The position numbers were made by a program, and so were the translations under genes. A stretch of DNA of 35,174 nucleotides from Candidatus Tumulicola scandinaviensis (GTDB lineage: Bacteria; Vulcanimicrobiota; Vulcanimicrobiia; Vulcanimicrobiales; Vulcanimicrobiaceae). Positions 24,691 to 35,174 of this stretch are shown here, piece by piece; position 1 is the first letter of the stretch; each line of letters starts with the position of its first letter. A model generated the notes under the pieces. It did no database searches. It saw nothing but the letters and a program-made list of their open reading frames with translations, and was not told the DNA's origin. The DNA lies in assembly GCA_003140835.1 (NCBI GenBank), contig PLLA01000081.1:4208-39381 (forward strand). Reading direction: 5' to 3'.

Positions 24691-24751
24691 CCGCTCCGCG
24701 CGGCCCGGAGGAACGCGCCGCCCGGCCCGGCTGACGGCCGGATCGTCGGAC

Positions 24752-24904
24752 CTAATGCGCTTGCAGATCCTTGAGGAGGTAGCGGTAAACGCTCAGATAG
24801 TCGGTACAGACGCGGAAGACGTCGGGTGAAACCGTTGGTTTGGAGGCCACCACGAGCTTGGTCAGCTCGAGCGCAAGCGCCTCATTTTTCTCCAATTTGT
24901 CCAT
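24752..24904 (-). CDS. Small ORF (50 aa), unknown function
   Basis: This 50-residue protein begins [20 protein letters not shown], continues [20 protein letters not shown] and ends LLKDLQAH. It looks mostly helical and soluble, with no low-complexity bias, which is unusual for a chance ORF in GC-rich DNA. A GAAAGG box lies 11 nt upstream of the ATG. It is not recognised. It sits upstream of, and co-oriented with, rpmA, in the place often occupied by rplU or prp, but resembles neither. Confidence 0.6.
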   Translation of the reverse strand: MDKLEKNEALALELTKLVVASKPTVSPDVFRVCTDYLSVYRYLLKDLQAH

Positions 24905-25028
24905 GTCGAATAAAACCTTTCGCCTAGGCGGGGTGCGTAAGAATTTTGGGCACGATAAAGGCGTCCCGGAACGGGCACCCGGCTGTTAGGCCGGGGCTCG
25001 CCTTACTCCTCCGGCGGCCTAGAAGTCG

Positions 25029-25292
25029 CTATGAGCTTTTCCGCCACCTGGCAGCGGCGGCTTTGCGGGCGCTCTCCTTGCGCTTCTCGGGTGTTAGCGC
25101 CTTAGCCCTCGCCGCGCCACCCTTAAGACCTCCACGACGCCCGAGCGACACCGCGGCGGGGTCTTTTCCGGCCGCCTCAGCGTCGGCCTCGATCTCGGCC
25201 TGAATCGTTTGCTCGTCAGCGGTAGCTTGCTCTACGGTCGAGAGCGGCTCTTTATCCGGGTCGGACATAGGGCTGCGTGAGCGCTTGGGCAT
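25029..25292 (-). CDS. Small basic KGG-repeat-like protein
   Basis: This 87-residue protein has an acidic N-terminal half (DPDKEPLSTVEQATADEQTIQAEIE-type) and a basic C-terminal half with RRGGLKGGAARAKALTPEKR and ARKAAAARW. The RRGGLKGG...RKAAAARW pattern recurs in small proteins of unknown, possibly nucleic-acid-binding, function; I base that on recollection of the pattern. ATG 25292 follows an extended -10 box by 6 nt; an internal ATG at residue 9 is possible. It is the gene closest to the putative origin on this side. Confidence 0.7.
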   Translation of the reverse strand: MPKRSRSPMSDPDKEPLSTVEQATADEQTIQAEIEADAEAAGKDPAAVSLGRRGGLKGGAARAKALTPEKRKESARKAAAARWRKSS

Positions 25293-25298
25293 AGCCTA

Positions 25299-25307
25299 AG
25301 ACTAGCA
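25299..25307 (-). promoter_or_regulatory. Extended -10 promoter, probably leaderless
   Basis: On the - strand, TGCTAGTCT (TG-N plus TAGTCT at 25299-25304) ends 6 nt before the ATG of the small basic protein. No clear -35 box is visible at 17-18 bp, as can occur with extended -10 promoters. Confidence 0.5.
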
Positions 25308-25340
25308 CGTCCAAAGAGATCGCGCTAGGACGGGAAAATT

Positions 25341-25365
25341 CACGAGGGGATTCGCGCCCCTCGTG
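25341..25365 (-). terminator. Hairpin with AATTTT tail on the - strand
   Basis: CACGAGGGG (25341-25349) and CCCCTCGTG (25357-25365) form a 9-bp perfect stem with a 7-nt loop. Read on the - strand it is followed by AATTTTCCC, resembling a weak intrinsic terminator that would stop antisense transcription leaving the origin region. On the + strand no T-run follows. Confidence 0.45.
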
Positions 25366-25427
25366 TGCCAGCACACACTGGCCTGCGCCCATTTTACGGC
25401 ACTTTGTCAAAAGGGACCACTACCGCT

Positions 25428-25596
25428 CTCTCCACATATGTGGACAACCCTGTGGAGAAGCGAGCGCCGAGCCATGCTGGGCGGGCCTCGGAACGCATAC
25501 GGGGTATGCGAATTTAAGGCTTAGAAAACGCGTCGGTTTTGCGGTTCATAAAACGCCAAAAAGCCGGAAACTTCGTTGGCGCCGTCCTGTGGATAA
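25428..25596. other. Probable replication origin (oriC) upstream of dnaA
   Basis: Within the 416-bp gene-free stretch 25293-25708 there is one exact DnaA box, TGTGGATAA (25588-25596). Two are one-mismatch, TGTGGACAA (25439-25447) and TGTGGAGAA (25451-25459), and one is weaker on the other strand, CTCTCCACA (25428-25436). A 7-bp hairpin, CGCATAC / GTATGCG, lies at 25494-25510, followed by a comparatively AT-rich stretch (25511-25570) that could be the unwinding element. Genes on both sides read away from it. Position next to dnaA supports oriC. Confidence 0.7.
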
Positions 25597-25708
25597 GTGT
25601 ATAAGGTCGTGCATAGATTCCGCAGGAGCGCCGCCTCATTAAGCCAAGAGATTGCGCCCTCCCGGGGCTGGGGCAGCCCAACTTCTCGGACTATAGAGGA
25701 TGCAGAAG

Positions 25709-27064
25709 ATGGCGCTTGCGCTCGGCAATTCCGACATCTCTAACGAACTGTGGCAGGCGGCGTTGGAGACTCTCGAACGCAGTTTTTCCAAGCCCGTCTT
25801 CGAGATGTGGATCAAGCCGATGCGGTTTGTCGGCTTTCGCGGCAACGAGTTGCATCTTGCCGTGCATAGCAAGTTTGCGCGCGAGTGGGTCGGCACGAAG
25901 CTGCAGGCGCAGATTATCGACGTATTAAGGGAAATATTCGGATCCGAGTTGGAACTGCGACTGTCGGTTGCAGAGCCGGCCGAATCCGCGAACGCTTCCG
26001 GCGCTCCGGTTACGGTTCGGGCTCCCGAAGATTTGCGCACCGCGAACCTCAACGTTCGCTATACGTTTGAAGAGTTCGTGGTCGGCAATTCCAACCGCTT
26101 CGCCCACGCCGCTTCGCAAGCGGTCGCGAGCGCCCCGGCGCGCGCCTATAACCCGCTTTTCCTCTACGGCGGCGTCGGTTTGGGAAAGACCCACCTCATG
26201 CACGCCATCGGCCATCGTGTGATGCTCGACAACCCCAGCGCGAACGTCGTCTATCTGACCTGCGAGAAGTTCACCAACGAGTTTATTATCGCGCTACAGA
26301 ACAACCGCACGCCCGAGTTTCGGAACCGCTACCGGCAAGTCGACGTGTTGTTAATCGACGACATTCAGTTCCTCGCCGGTAAAGAGACCACCCAAGAGGA
26401 ATTCTTCCATACGTTTAACGCCCTGCACGAATCGGGGCGGCAGTTGATCATTTCGTCCGATCGCCCGCCGAAAGAGATTCAAACGCTCGAGTCGCGCCTG
26501 CGCTCGCGTTTCGAATGGGGCTTGCTGACCGATATTCAAGCGCCCGATCTCGAAACGCGCGAAGCGATTTTACGCAAGAAAGCCGAGAGCGAAAAGATTC
26601 CGGTTCCCGACGAAGTCACGTCGTTTATTGCCAAAGTCATTCCGTCGAACATCCGCGAACTGGAAGGCGCGCTCATCCGTGTCGTCGCGTACGCATCGCT
26701 GACGCGCTCGCCGATTACGATCGACTTAGCGGCCGAGGTGCTCAAGAGCGCCGTTGCCAACGCCCCGCTGCAGCGCATCACCATCGGAAAGATTAAAGAA
26801 ACGGTCGCCGGCGCCCACGGGCTGACCGTCAAGGAGATGGACAACGGCCGGCGCGACCAACGCCTGGCCGCGCCGCGTCAGATCGCCATGTACGTCGCCA
26901 CCGAGCTTACGAACTATTCGCTGCCGCAGATCGCCCGCGAGTTCGGCAAGAAGGACCATACGACCGTGATGTACGCGCGCGATAAGATCAAGGACCAAAT
27001 GCAGCGCGACGAAGCCTATCGCAATAAGATTCGGCAGCTTATCGCGATGTGCCAAAATCCGTAG
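25709..27064 (+). CDS. dnaA: Chromosomal replication initiator protein DnaA
   Basis: This AAA+ initiator binds DnaA boxes and opens oriC. Domain I is at the N-terminus (NELWQAALETLERSFSKPVFEMWI), followed by a short linker. Domain III has NPLFLYGGVGLGKTHLMHAIG (Walker A) and VLLIDDIQFLAGKE (Walker B), plus sensor and arginine-finger regions. Domain IV ends with the DnaA signature ALPRQIAMYVATELTNYSLPQIA-like helix-turn-helix and KKDHTTVMYA. Two in-frame ATGs exist: 25700, and 25709 with GAGG 9 nt upstream. The latter is chosen. Product about 451 residues, family-normal. Confidence 0.97.
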   Translation: MALALGNSDISNELWQAALETLERSFSKPVFEMWIKPMRFVGFRGNELHLAVHSKFAREWVGTKLQAQIIDVLREIFGSELELRLSVAEPAESANASGAPVTVRAPEDLRTANLNVRYTFEEFVVGNSNRFAHAASQAVASAPARAYNPLFLYGGVGLGKTHLMHAIGHRVMLDNPSANVVYLTCEKFTNEFIIALQNNRTPEFRNRYRQVDVLLIDDIQFLAGKETTQEEFFHTFNALHESGRQLIISSDRPPKEIQTLESRLRSRFEWGLLTDIQAPDLETREAILRKKAESEKIPVPDEVTSFIAKVIPSNIRELEGALIRVVAYASLTRSPITIDLAAEVLKSAVANAPLQRITIGKIKETVAGAHGLTVKEMDNGRRDQRLAAPRQIAMYVATELTNYSLPQIAREFGKKDHTTVMYARDKIKDQMQRDEAYRNKIRQLIAMCQNP

Positions 27065-27334
27065 CGCCGCGACCTCGCGAGCCGGCGGCCCAGTCCCCAT
27101 TAATCACACGCTTGCGCACAGGGCGCTCGCGCCCACAGGGATAAGTGTCCTCCAGCGTTCATGGAGTGGAAATGTGTATCCCACGCGGCGCCCAGTCCAC
27201 AGCTTATTCTTGGCGGAAGGCCGCACCGTCGCAAGCAAATGGGCACTTCTTCACAGAATACACCGCCCTACTGCTGTTACGGCTTTATGTATATCTTTAC
27301 TACGAAAAAGCGCTCCGCTGTAGAACGGTAGAAA
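27065..27334. other. dnaA-dnaN intergenic region
   Basis: No gene is supported in these 270 bp. A GC-rich hairpin, GGGCGC-TC-GCGCCC (27121-27134), could end the dnaA transcript. One imperfect DnaA box, TTCTTCACA (27247-27255, 7 of 9), and other partial matches occur. The end (27268-27310) is AT-rich, with GTTACGGCTTTATGTATATC. It may hold the dnaN promoter and possibly a second part of a bipartite origin. Confidence 0.5.
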
Positions 27335-28450
27335 ATGAAGTTCACCTGTAACACCAAAGATATCTCGGCAGCCGTCGGGGCCGCCAGCAAGGTGGTCAAC
27401 GCCCATACGACCGTGCCGATCCTCTCCAACGTCCTGTTGCAAGCCGACGACGGCAAGATCGCGGTTCGTGCGACCGACCTCGAGCTGACGTTCGAGCACG
27501 CTTTCCCGGCGGATATCGGCGAAGGCGGATCGGTGACGATTCCGGCCAAGCTGTTCTCGAGTTATCTCGGGAACTTGCCCACCGGAACGCTCGAACTGAC
27601 CGGAACGCCGACGCGAGCCAGCGTCAAGTGCGAGCGGAGCAACTACGACTTCCACGCCCTCCCGGCCGACGAATACCCGCCGCTTCCGGCCGCCACCCGA
27701 GGCTCGCATTTCACCATCGCCGCCAAGAAGTTTCGCGACGGCATCGACGGCACGATCTTCGCCGCCTCCAACGAGGAGGCTCGCGGCGCCGTGCTTATGG
27801 GCACGTTGCTCGAAATCGAGGGCGACGCGCTGACGATGGTGGCGACCGACGGTTACCGGCTCGCCAAGTTCGTAACGACGCTCGACGACGGAATTACCGG
27901 AAGCGAGAAATACATCGTTCCGTCGCGCGCGCTGGCCGAGGTTTCACGTAATCTCGGAGGCGGTGAGACGATTGCGGTGAGTGCCCTCGGAGCGCAGAGC
28001 AACCAGCTGCAAATCACCGCCGGCAACGTGTCGATCACGGTGCGGCTGGTCGACGGGCAGTATCCCAACTACCAACAGGTGATTCCGGCCAAGTTCGATC
28101 GCACGATGACGGTGAATACGTCGGCGCTGATCGGCAGTTTACGGCGCGCGGAACTCGTCGCCGGCGATCGCGCCAGCATGGTGAAGCTGGCTATCTCCAA
28201 TCAAACGCTGGTGGTCACCGCCAACTCCGACATTTCGGGCACCGCGTATGAAGAACTCGAGATCGAACAAACCGGTGAAGATCTAACGATCGCTTTCAAC
28301 GCGCGTTATTTGGTGGAGATCCTCAACCACGTCAAGAGCGACAAAACGGTCGTCGAGTTTCTCGGGCCGCTTTCGCCGGCGGCGATTCGGCCGCTCGAGC
28401 CGTTGGAATCCGGGCAGCAGCTCTACGTACTCATGCCGTTGCGGCAATGA
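27335..28450 (+). CDS. dnaN: DNA polymerase III beta subunit (sliding clamp)
   Basis: This 371-residue clamp dimerises around DNA and tethers the replicative polymerase. The three-domain pattern is visible: MKFTCNTKDISAAVGAASKVVNAHTTVPIL-type start, MVATDGYRLAKFV in the middle, and LVDGQYPNYQQVIP before domain 3. The C-terminus ends YVLMPLRQ, matching the usual M-P-hydrophobic-R clamp tail. Length is typical. It follows dnaA after 270 bp and begins the dnaN-recF-dciA-gyrB series. Confidence 0.97.
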   Translation: MKFTCNTKDISAAVGAASKVVNAHTTVPILSNVLLQADDGKIAVRATDLELTFEHAFPADIGEGGSVTIPAKLFSSYLGNLPTGTLELTGTPTRASVKCERSNYDFHALPADEYPPLPAATRGSHFTIAAKKFRDGIDGTIFAASNEEARGAVLMGTLLEIEGDALTMVATDGYRLAKFVTTLDDGITGSEKYIVPSRALAEVSRNLGGGETIAVSALGAQSNQLQITAGNVSITVRLVDGQYPNYQQVIPAKFDRTMTVNTSALIGSLRRAELVAGDRASMVKLAISNQTLVVTANSDISGTAYEELEIEQTGEDLTIAFNARYLVEILNHVKSDKTVVEFLGPLSPAAIRPLEPLESGQQLYVLMPLRQ

Positions 28451-28510
28451 CGTGTCGCGTCGTGCCGGGCGGAGGCGCGCAGCGGTAGCGTTCGAAACGG
28501 CGCGCGGCCC

Positions 28511-29619
28511 GTGCAGTTAACGCGCCTCGCACTTTCAGGTTTTCGCAACTATGCGGAGCTCGAGATCGAACCGGAACCGGGGCTGAACGTTTTCGTCGGC
28601 GCCAACGCGCAGGGGAAAAGCAACCTCTTGGAAGCGATCGCGATGCTCGGCACCGGAAAGTCTTTTCGCACCAGTAAGGACGTCGATACGATACGGTACG
28701 GGGCCGACGCCGCGGTGATCGGTGGCGAAGCCCGCGTGCGTGCCGGCTCGGTCAACCTGGCGTGCACGGTTGCTAAGAGCCACGCCGGCACGCGCAAGAC
28801 ATATACGCTCAACGGCAGCGGGGTACGCTACTCGAATTTCCTCGGCAAACTGCGAGTCGTTACCTTCGTCCCCGCCGACCTGCACCTCGCGGGCGGTCCG
28901 CCGAGCCTGCGCCGGGCGTTCCTCAACGTAGCGTTGTCGCAAGAAGAGCCGCGCTACTACCGCGAGTTGGTGCGCTACCGAAAGGCTTTGCAGCAAAAGA
29001 ACGCGCTGCTGCGGACGGCCACGACGATCGATCCCGAGCTGCTGGCGATTTACGATCGTGAGTTGGTCGACGCCGGCACGCAGATCATGCTCGCGCGCCA
29101 CCGTTTCGTCGAAGCCATTGCGGAGGCCGGCCGCGCGGCGCACGCCCGGTTTTCGCACGGCGCCGAGCGGCTCGACGCCGGGTACGAATCCAACATCGTC
29201 TTCGAACGTCCGGATCCGCACGCAATCGCGGCGGCGTTCGAGGCCCGGCTCCAGCACGTCGCCGAGTCGGAACGAGCGCGCAAAGCCGCCGTTGCGGGAC
29301 CGCACCGCGACGACCTCAGCCTCGCGCTCGACGGTCACTCGCTGGCGGCATACGGTTCGCAAGGACAGCAGCGCACCGCGGTGCTCGCGCTAAAAGTCGC
29401 CGAATACGTCGTCCTGCGCGAACGCTCGCTCGAGGCGCCCTTGCTGCTGCTCGACGACGTTCTTTCCGAACTCGACGAAGAACGCGCCGGCGCATTCCTG
29501 GCCGGCGTTGGGGACTACGAGCAGGCCTTCGTTACCGCCACGCAAATGCCGGGCACGCTCCCGCAGCGCGCGCGGACGTACGTCGTGCGCAACGCGCACG
29601 TCGATACCGGAGTTGCCGC

Positions 29620-29626
<7 letters not shown>
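28511..29626 (+). CDS. recF: DNA replication and repair protein RecF
   Basis: This 371-residue SMC-like ATPase helps load RecA at gaps. The N-terminus QLTRLALSGFRNYAELEIE is family-typical. Walker A is GANAQGKSNLLEAI, the ABC signature is YGSQGQQRTAVLALKVAE, and Walker B is LLLLDDVLSELDEER. The start is GTG 28511, 60 bp after dnaN, without a clear ribosome-binding site. Its end overlaps the next gene by 7 nt. Confidence 0.95.
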
Positions 29627-32377
<2,751 letters not shown>

Positions 32378-32379
32378 AC

Positions 32380-32427
32380 GTCCTTCGACTGCGCTCGCTT
32401 CGCTCGCTCCGCTCAGGATGACGCAAG
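32380..32427 (-). repeat. Dispersed intergenic repeat, copy D (inverted)
   Basis: Read on the - strand this carries GCGTCATCCTGAGCGGAGCG, then GCGCAGTCGAAGGAC. It begins directly after the gyrB stop, opposite in orientation to copies A-C. The internal GCGAGCGAAGCGAGCG stretch is a short tandem GAGCGAAGC-type expansion. Confidence 0.65.
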
Positions 32428-32493
32428 GGGCGCGGCTCGCTCATCGAATCGTAAGGCCGCCGCTGCAGGGGGGCGATTGCCGTCGAGGGGTAT

Positions 32494-35174
32494 ATGAAGC
32501 CTAACGTGGGCAAGCGTTGGTTGTGGATCGGCCTGTCGGCCGCGGTGATCCTCGTCGGACTCGCGAGCGCGCGCCGTCACGAGCTGCTGCGTCTTTCAAT
32601 TGGAACGCTCGCGAGCGCGGCAAGCGGTTACACGGTAGCCATCGGCGACCAGCGCATCGGATTCGATCGCGCCGCGTTGCTGAACGTTCACGTTTCACGC
32701 TCAAGCGTGCCGCTGCTCGATGCGAGCCGTATCGATATCCGGTATTCGTTCCGAGACCTGTTTCCCGGAAGCACCCGCCGGTTCGGGCTGGTGGCGCTCG
32801 AAGTCAATCAGGCCAAAGTAACCATCGTTCGATTCCGCGACGGAAGCTACAACTTCATCACCCCCTCGCAACCGCAAGGCTTGCCTCAGGCGCCGGTCCC
32901 GCAGCCGGTGAGTGCGGTACCGATTCGTTTCGGGTTGCGCATGCACGATGCGTCGCTGGAGCTGCGCGAGCCCGACGCCTACGACCCGAGCGCCAAGACC
33001 ATTGCGATCGAGAATTTCGACGTCGACGCGAGCATCGACACGGCGCGCCGCACGCACTACACGGCGCGCGGCGCATTTGTCGAAAAAACCCGCCCGGATC
33101 CGTTTACCATCGTCGGCACGATCGACGCCGTCCGCGGCTACGCGATGCATCGCGCCCACGCCGCGCGCTTTCCGCTGCGCGCGCTGGCGAACTACTTTGC
33201 CGACACGCCGATCGTTCGGATCATCAAGGGGCGGGCGCGAAACTTCGACGCCCGCCTCTTCTCTCTCGACGTGCAGCCGAACGTGACCCCGAACTATCAC
33301 GCGAACCTGCAACTGGACATCGATGGCGGATCGCTGGCGTTCTCGGCGATCGACGCGCCGATCGAGTCGATTCACGGTCGCTTGCAGTTGGTCGACAACG
33401 CCTTCTTTCTGCGGCACATCCACGCCGTGCTGGCGGGCGTCCCGTTGCATATGAGCGGCGGCATTTACGATCTCACCGGCGACCTTACCGGCATTGCCCA
33501 GTTACGTCTGGGGATTTACGGCACGGGCGATCTCGCGAATCTGCGCCGGGCGTTTTCGTTTACCCGCAAGGAGCCGATTTCGGGCATCGTCGGCCTGGGG
33601 GTTTTGGTCGAAGGCCCGATCGATAATCCGATCATCGTCGCCCAGGCCAAAGCGCTGCACGCCGTCTATCGGAAGCTCCCGTTCGATTCGCTCAACGCCG
33701 GCATCGTGTATCGCGACAACGTCGTTTCGCTGTTGCCGCTTCACGCCTACTACGGGGGCACGGAGGTCGGTATTCGCGGCACGCTGGCGATCGGAAAGCA
33801 TCTGCACTCGCTGCTCGCCGTCCACATCGCGGGCAGTGCCGACCGCTTGCCGTATCTCGACGAAATGCTGGGGCACGAACCGATGCTGGTCGACGCGGCC
33901 GCCACCGGCACCGACGCCGACTTCCGGGTGCGCGGCGCGGTGGCTTCGGCTCGCGGCGTCGGGCGCGTCGCCGCGTTGGTGGCGCTCGATCCGGAAGGCA
34001 CGGCGGCCGTCGACCCGTTCTGGCTGCACACCGAACGCGGCAATTTCGAAGGCGGTTATCTCCTCGACCGCCCGCACCAGACCAGCGGATTCTGGGCGCT
34101 CGCGAGCGGCTTGCACATGCACGCGCCAACCTACAAAGCGTTTCCGGGATTGTCGCTTCCGGAGATCCCGAAGGTGAACGGACGGATCGCCAGTATCGCG
34201 GTCGCCGGCGGCGGATCGGGCACCAACGTCGCCCTCGCCGGCTTGGTGTCGGGTGACGACACCAATATCGCCGGGATCAAGTTCGATCGCATCGATGCGG
34301 CCTTCGCCGGCACCCTCGTCAACGCGCAAATCAGCCTGCTGCACGCCGCCGGACCGTGGGGACAGTTCGATGGAAACGGCGCGTTTTCGTCGCAGGCGTT
34401 CGTCGCGACCGGAAACTACCGCGGGACGTTCGAGGGCTTGCAGCCATTCATCGGCAGCGCGATTCCGGCGCACGGCCGGTTGGCCGGGCGCGCGTCGGTT
34501 GCGGTGTTGCCGAAGAGCATCGTCGTTCAAGCTTCCAACTTGGCGATGCAGGGCGCAACCTTGCGCGGCATACCGATTTCGAACGCGAGCATCACGCTGG
34601 GCGTCGAGGGCGACCGGCTGTCGGTGTATTCGGCGCACGCCCGGGCCGCCGGCGGCGACGTCGTGGCTGCCGGCACGTTTTCGCTCGACCCGCTCGCCTC
34701 GTCGGCCCATGCCGGCGCGTTATCGCTGATCGCCAATCATCTCGACGCGGCACAACTGCGCGGACTTGGCTTACCGCTCGATAGCGGACGCCTGTGGGCG
34801 AGCGGCAATCTGGCGGCGGGCGCACCGATACCGTCGTTTGGCGGAGGCGTAACGATCGCCGCCGGCCGCGTCCAACACTTCGCCATCGCCGGCAACGGCG
34901 AAGTCCGGCTGGCCGGTCAAACGGCGAAGCTCAGCCAGGTCGTCGGCGCATTAGGAACGACGTACGCGCGGGTCGACGGCAGCATCGGCGCGCTGGCGTC
35001 CGGCGAGCCTGCCTACGCGCTGTCCGCAAACGTTCCCGCCGCCGACATTGCGGGCGCGTTGCGGTCGCTCCAGTTTCCAACGTATATGACGGAAGGTTCG
35101 TTTAACGCGCAACTCAACGTCGGCGGCAGCGCCGCATCGCCGGTCGTCACCGGGCATGTCGGGGTACCGGCGGG
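32494..35174 (+). CDS. TamB/AsmA-like large periplasmic protein, 3' end outside the window
   Basis: At least 893 residues remain open to the last base. One N-terminal membrane anchor (KRWLWIGLSAAVILVGLA) is followed by a segment like TamB/AsmA starts: ALLNVHVSRSSVPLLDASRI, RIDIRYSFRDLF, VTIVRFRDGSYNFITP. Thereafter come repeated beta-strand units rich in Gly and alternating hydrophobics, such as NPIIVAQAKALHA and VVGALGTTYARVDGSIGAL, as in bridge-like lipid transfer proteins of diderm cells. Such proteins shuttle phospholipids between membranes. GAGGGG lies 3 nt before ATG 32494. No stop or frameshift was seen. Confidence 0.82.
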   Translation, partial: MKPNVGKRWLWIGLSAAVILVGLASARRHELLRLSIGTLASAASGYTVAIGDQRIGFDRAALLNVHVSRSSVPLLDASRIDIRYSFRDLFPGSTRRFGLVALEVNQAKVTIVRFRDGSYNFITPSQPQGLPQAPVPQPVSAVPIRFGLRMHDASLELREPDAYDPSAKTIAIENFDVDASIDTARRTHYTARGAFVEKTRPDPFTIVGTIDAVRGYAMHRAHAARFPLRALANYFADTPIVRIIKGRARNFDARLFSLDVQPNVTPNYHANLQLDIDGGSLAFSAIDAPIESIHGRLQLVDNAFFLRHIHAVLAGVPLHMSGGIYDLTGDLTGIAQLRLGIYGTGDLANLRRAFSFTRKEPISGIVGLGVLVEGPIDNPIIVAQAKALHAVYRKLPFDSLNAGIVYRDNVVSLLPLHAYYGGTEVGIRGTLAIGKHLHSLLAVHIAGSADRLPYLDEMLGHEPMLVDAAATGTDADFRVRGAVASARGVGRVAALVALDPEGTAAVDPFWLHTERGNFEGGYLLDRPHQTSGFWALASGLHMHAPTYKAFPGLSLPEIPKVNGRIASIAVAGGGSGTNVALAGLVSGDDTNIAGIKFDRIDAAFAGTLVNAQISLLHAAGPWGQFDGNGAFSSQAFVATGNYRGTFEGLQPFIGSAIPAHGRLAGRASVAVLPKSIVVQASNLAMQGATLRGIPISNASITLGVEGDRLSVYSAHARAAGGDVVAAGTFSLDPLASSAHAGALSLIANHLDAAQLRGLGLPLDSGRLWASGNLAAGAPIPSFGGGVTIAAGRVQHFAIAGNGEVRLAGQTAKLSQVVGALGTTYARVDGSIGALASGEPAYALSANVPAADIAGALRSLQFPTYMTEGSFNAQLNVGGSAASPVVTGHVGVPA

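Noticed and set aside
24978-24995. CCCGGC-TGTTAG-GCCGGG hairpin as terminator or tRNA arm
   Set aside because: Stem is only 6 bp with no T-run on either strand, and no tRNA fold or T-loop motif could be built around it.
24946-25203. 85-aa + strand ORF opposite the small basic protein
   Set aside because: Leu/Arg/Pro-rich antisense shadow; the - strand frame has the recognisable KGG pattern.
27145-27351. 68-aa ORF in the dnaA-dnaN gap
   Set aside because: Runs into the dnaN start, lacks a ribosome-binding site, and covers likely regulatory DNA.
27941-27952. GTTTCACGTAAT inside dnaN as a third parS site
   Set aside because: Only the left half of the palindrome matches; it lies in conserved coding sequence.

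Overview
This is a gene-dense, GC-rich bacterial chromosome segment carrying replication, partition, tRNA-modification and envelope genes. It looks like the origin-proximal part of a chromosome rather than a plasmid or phage. No 16S rRNA or other taxonomic marker was compared. MreC/MreD/PBP2 plus a TamB/AsmA-like giant protein suggest a rod-shaped cell with an outer membrane. A short YidC, a Firmicutes-style cleavable N-terminus on L27, and several start codons placed about 6 nt after a -10 box suggest a diderm lineage outside the Proteobacteria. Candidatus Eremiobacterota (WPS-2) or a relative is my best guess, by inference only.

Layout: (1) 1-3805, + strand: rpmH-rnpA-yidD-yidC-khpB-mnmE. 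(2) 3831-5781: a secreted small protein, an HdeD-like membrane protein and an Xre/RES toxin-antitoxin pair. (3) 5849-8385: mnmG-rsmG. (4) 8386-9965, accessory: a VOC protein, a three-helix membrane protein overlapped by a small ORF with its own -10 box and terminator, then two parS sites. (5) 9966-15654: a CCA-adding-type nucleotidyltransferase, parA (apparent CTG start), parB, a tiny membrane protein, thiE, a divergent thiD-like kinase and trpS. (6) 15688-16595, - strand: a two-gene nucleotidyltransferase/winged-helix module. (7) 16678-25292, - strand: an aminotransferase, mrdA-mreD-mreC (no mreB), maf, a DUF3465 lipoprotein, nadD, obg, rpmA and two small ORFs. (8) 25293-25708: probable oriC with DnaA boxes. 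(9) 25709-32377, + strand: dnaA-dnaN-recF-dciA-like-gyrB. (10) 32494 to the end: a TamB/AsmA-like ORF cut by the window edge.

The replication genes supply initiator, clamp, recombination mediator, likely helicase loader and gyrase. ParABS provides segregation from parS sites about 15 kb from the putative origin. rpmH/rnpA/yidC/khpB/mnmE/mnmG/rsmG form the widely conserved origin-linked translation and membrane-insertion cluster, but here they read toward dnaA rather than away from it. The accessory content is mainly two toxin-antitoxin-like modules, several unannotated small proteins and a dispersed intergenic repeat. No tRNA, rRNA, IS element or CRISPR array was recognised.
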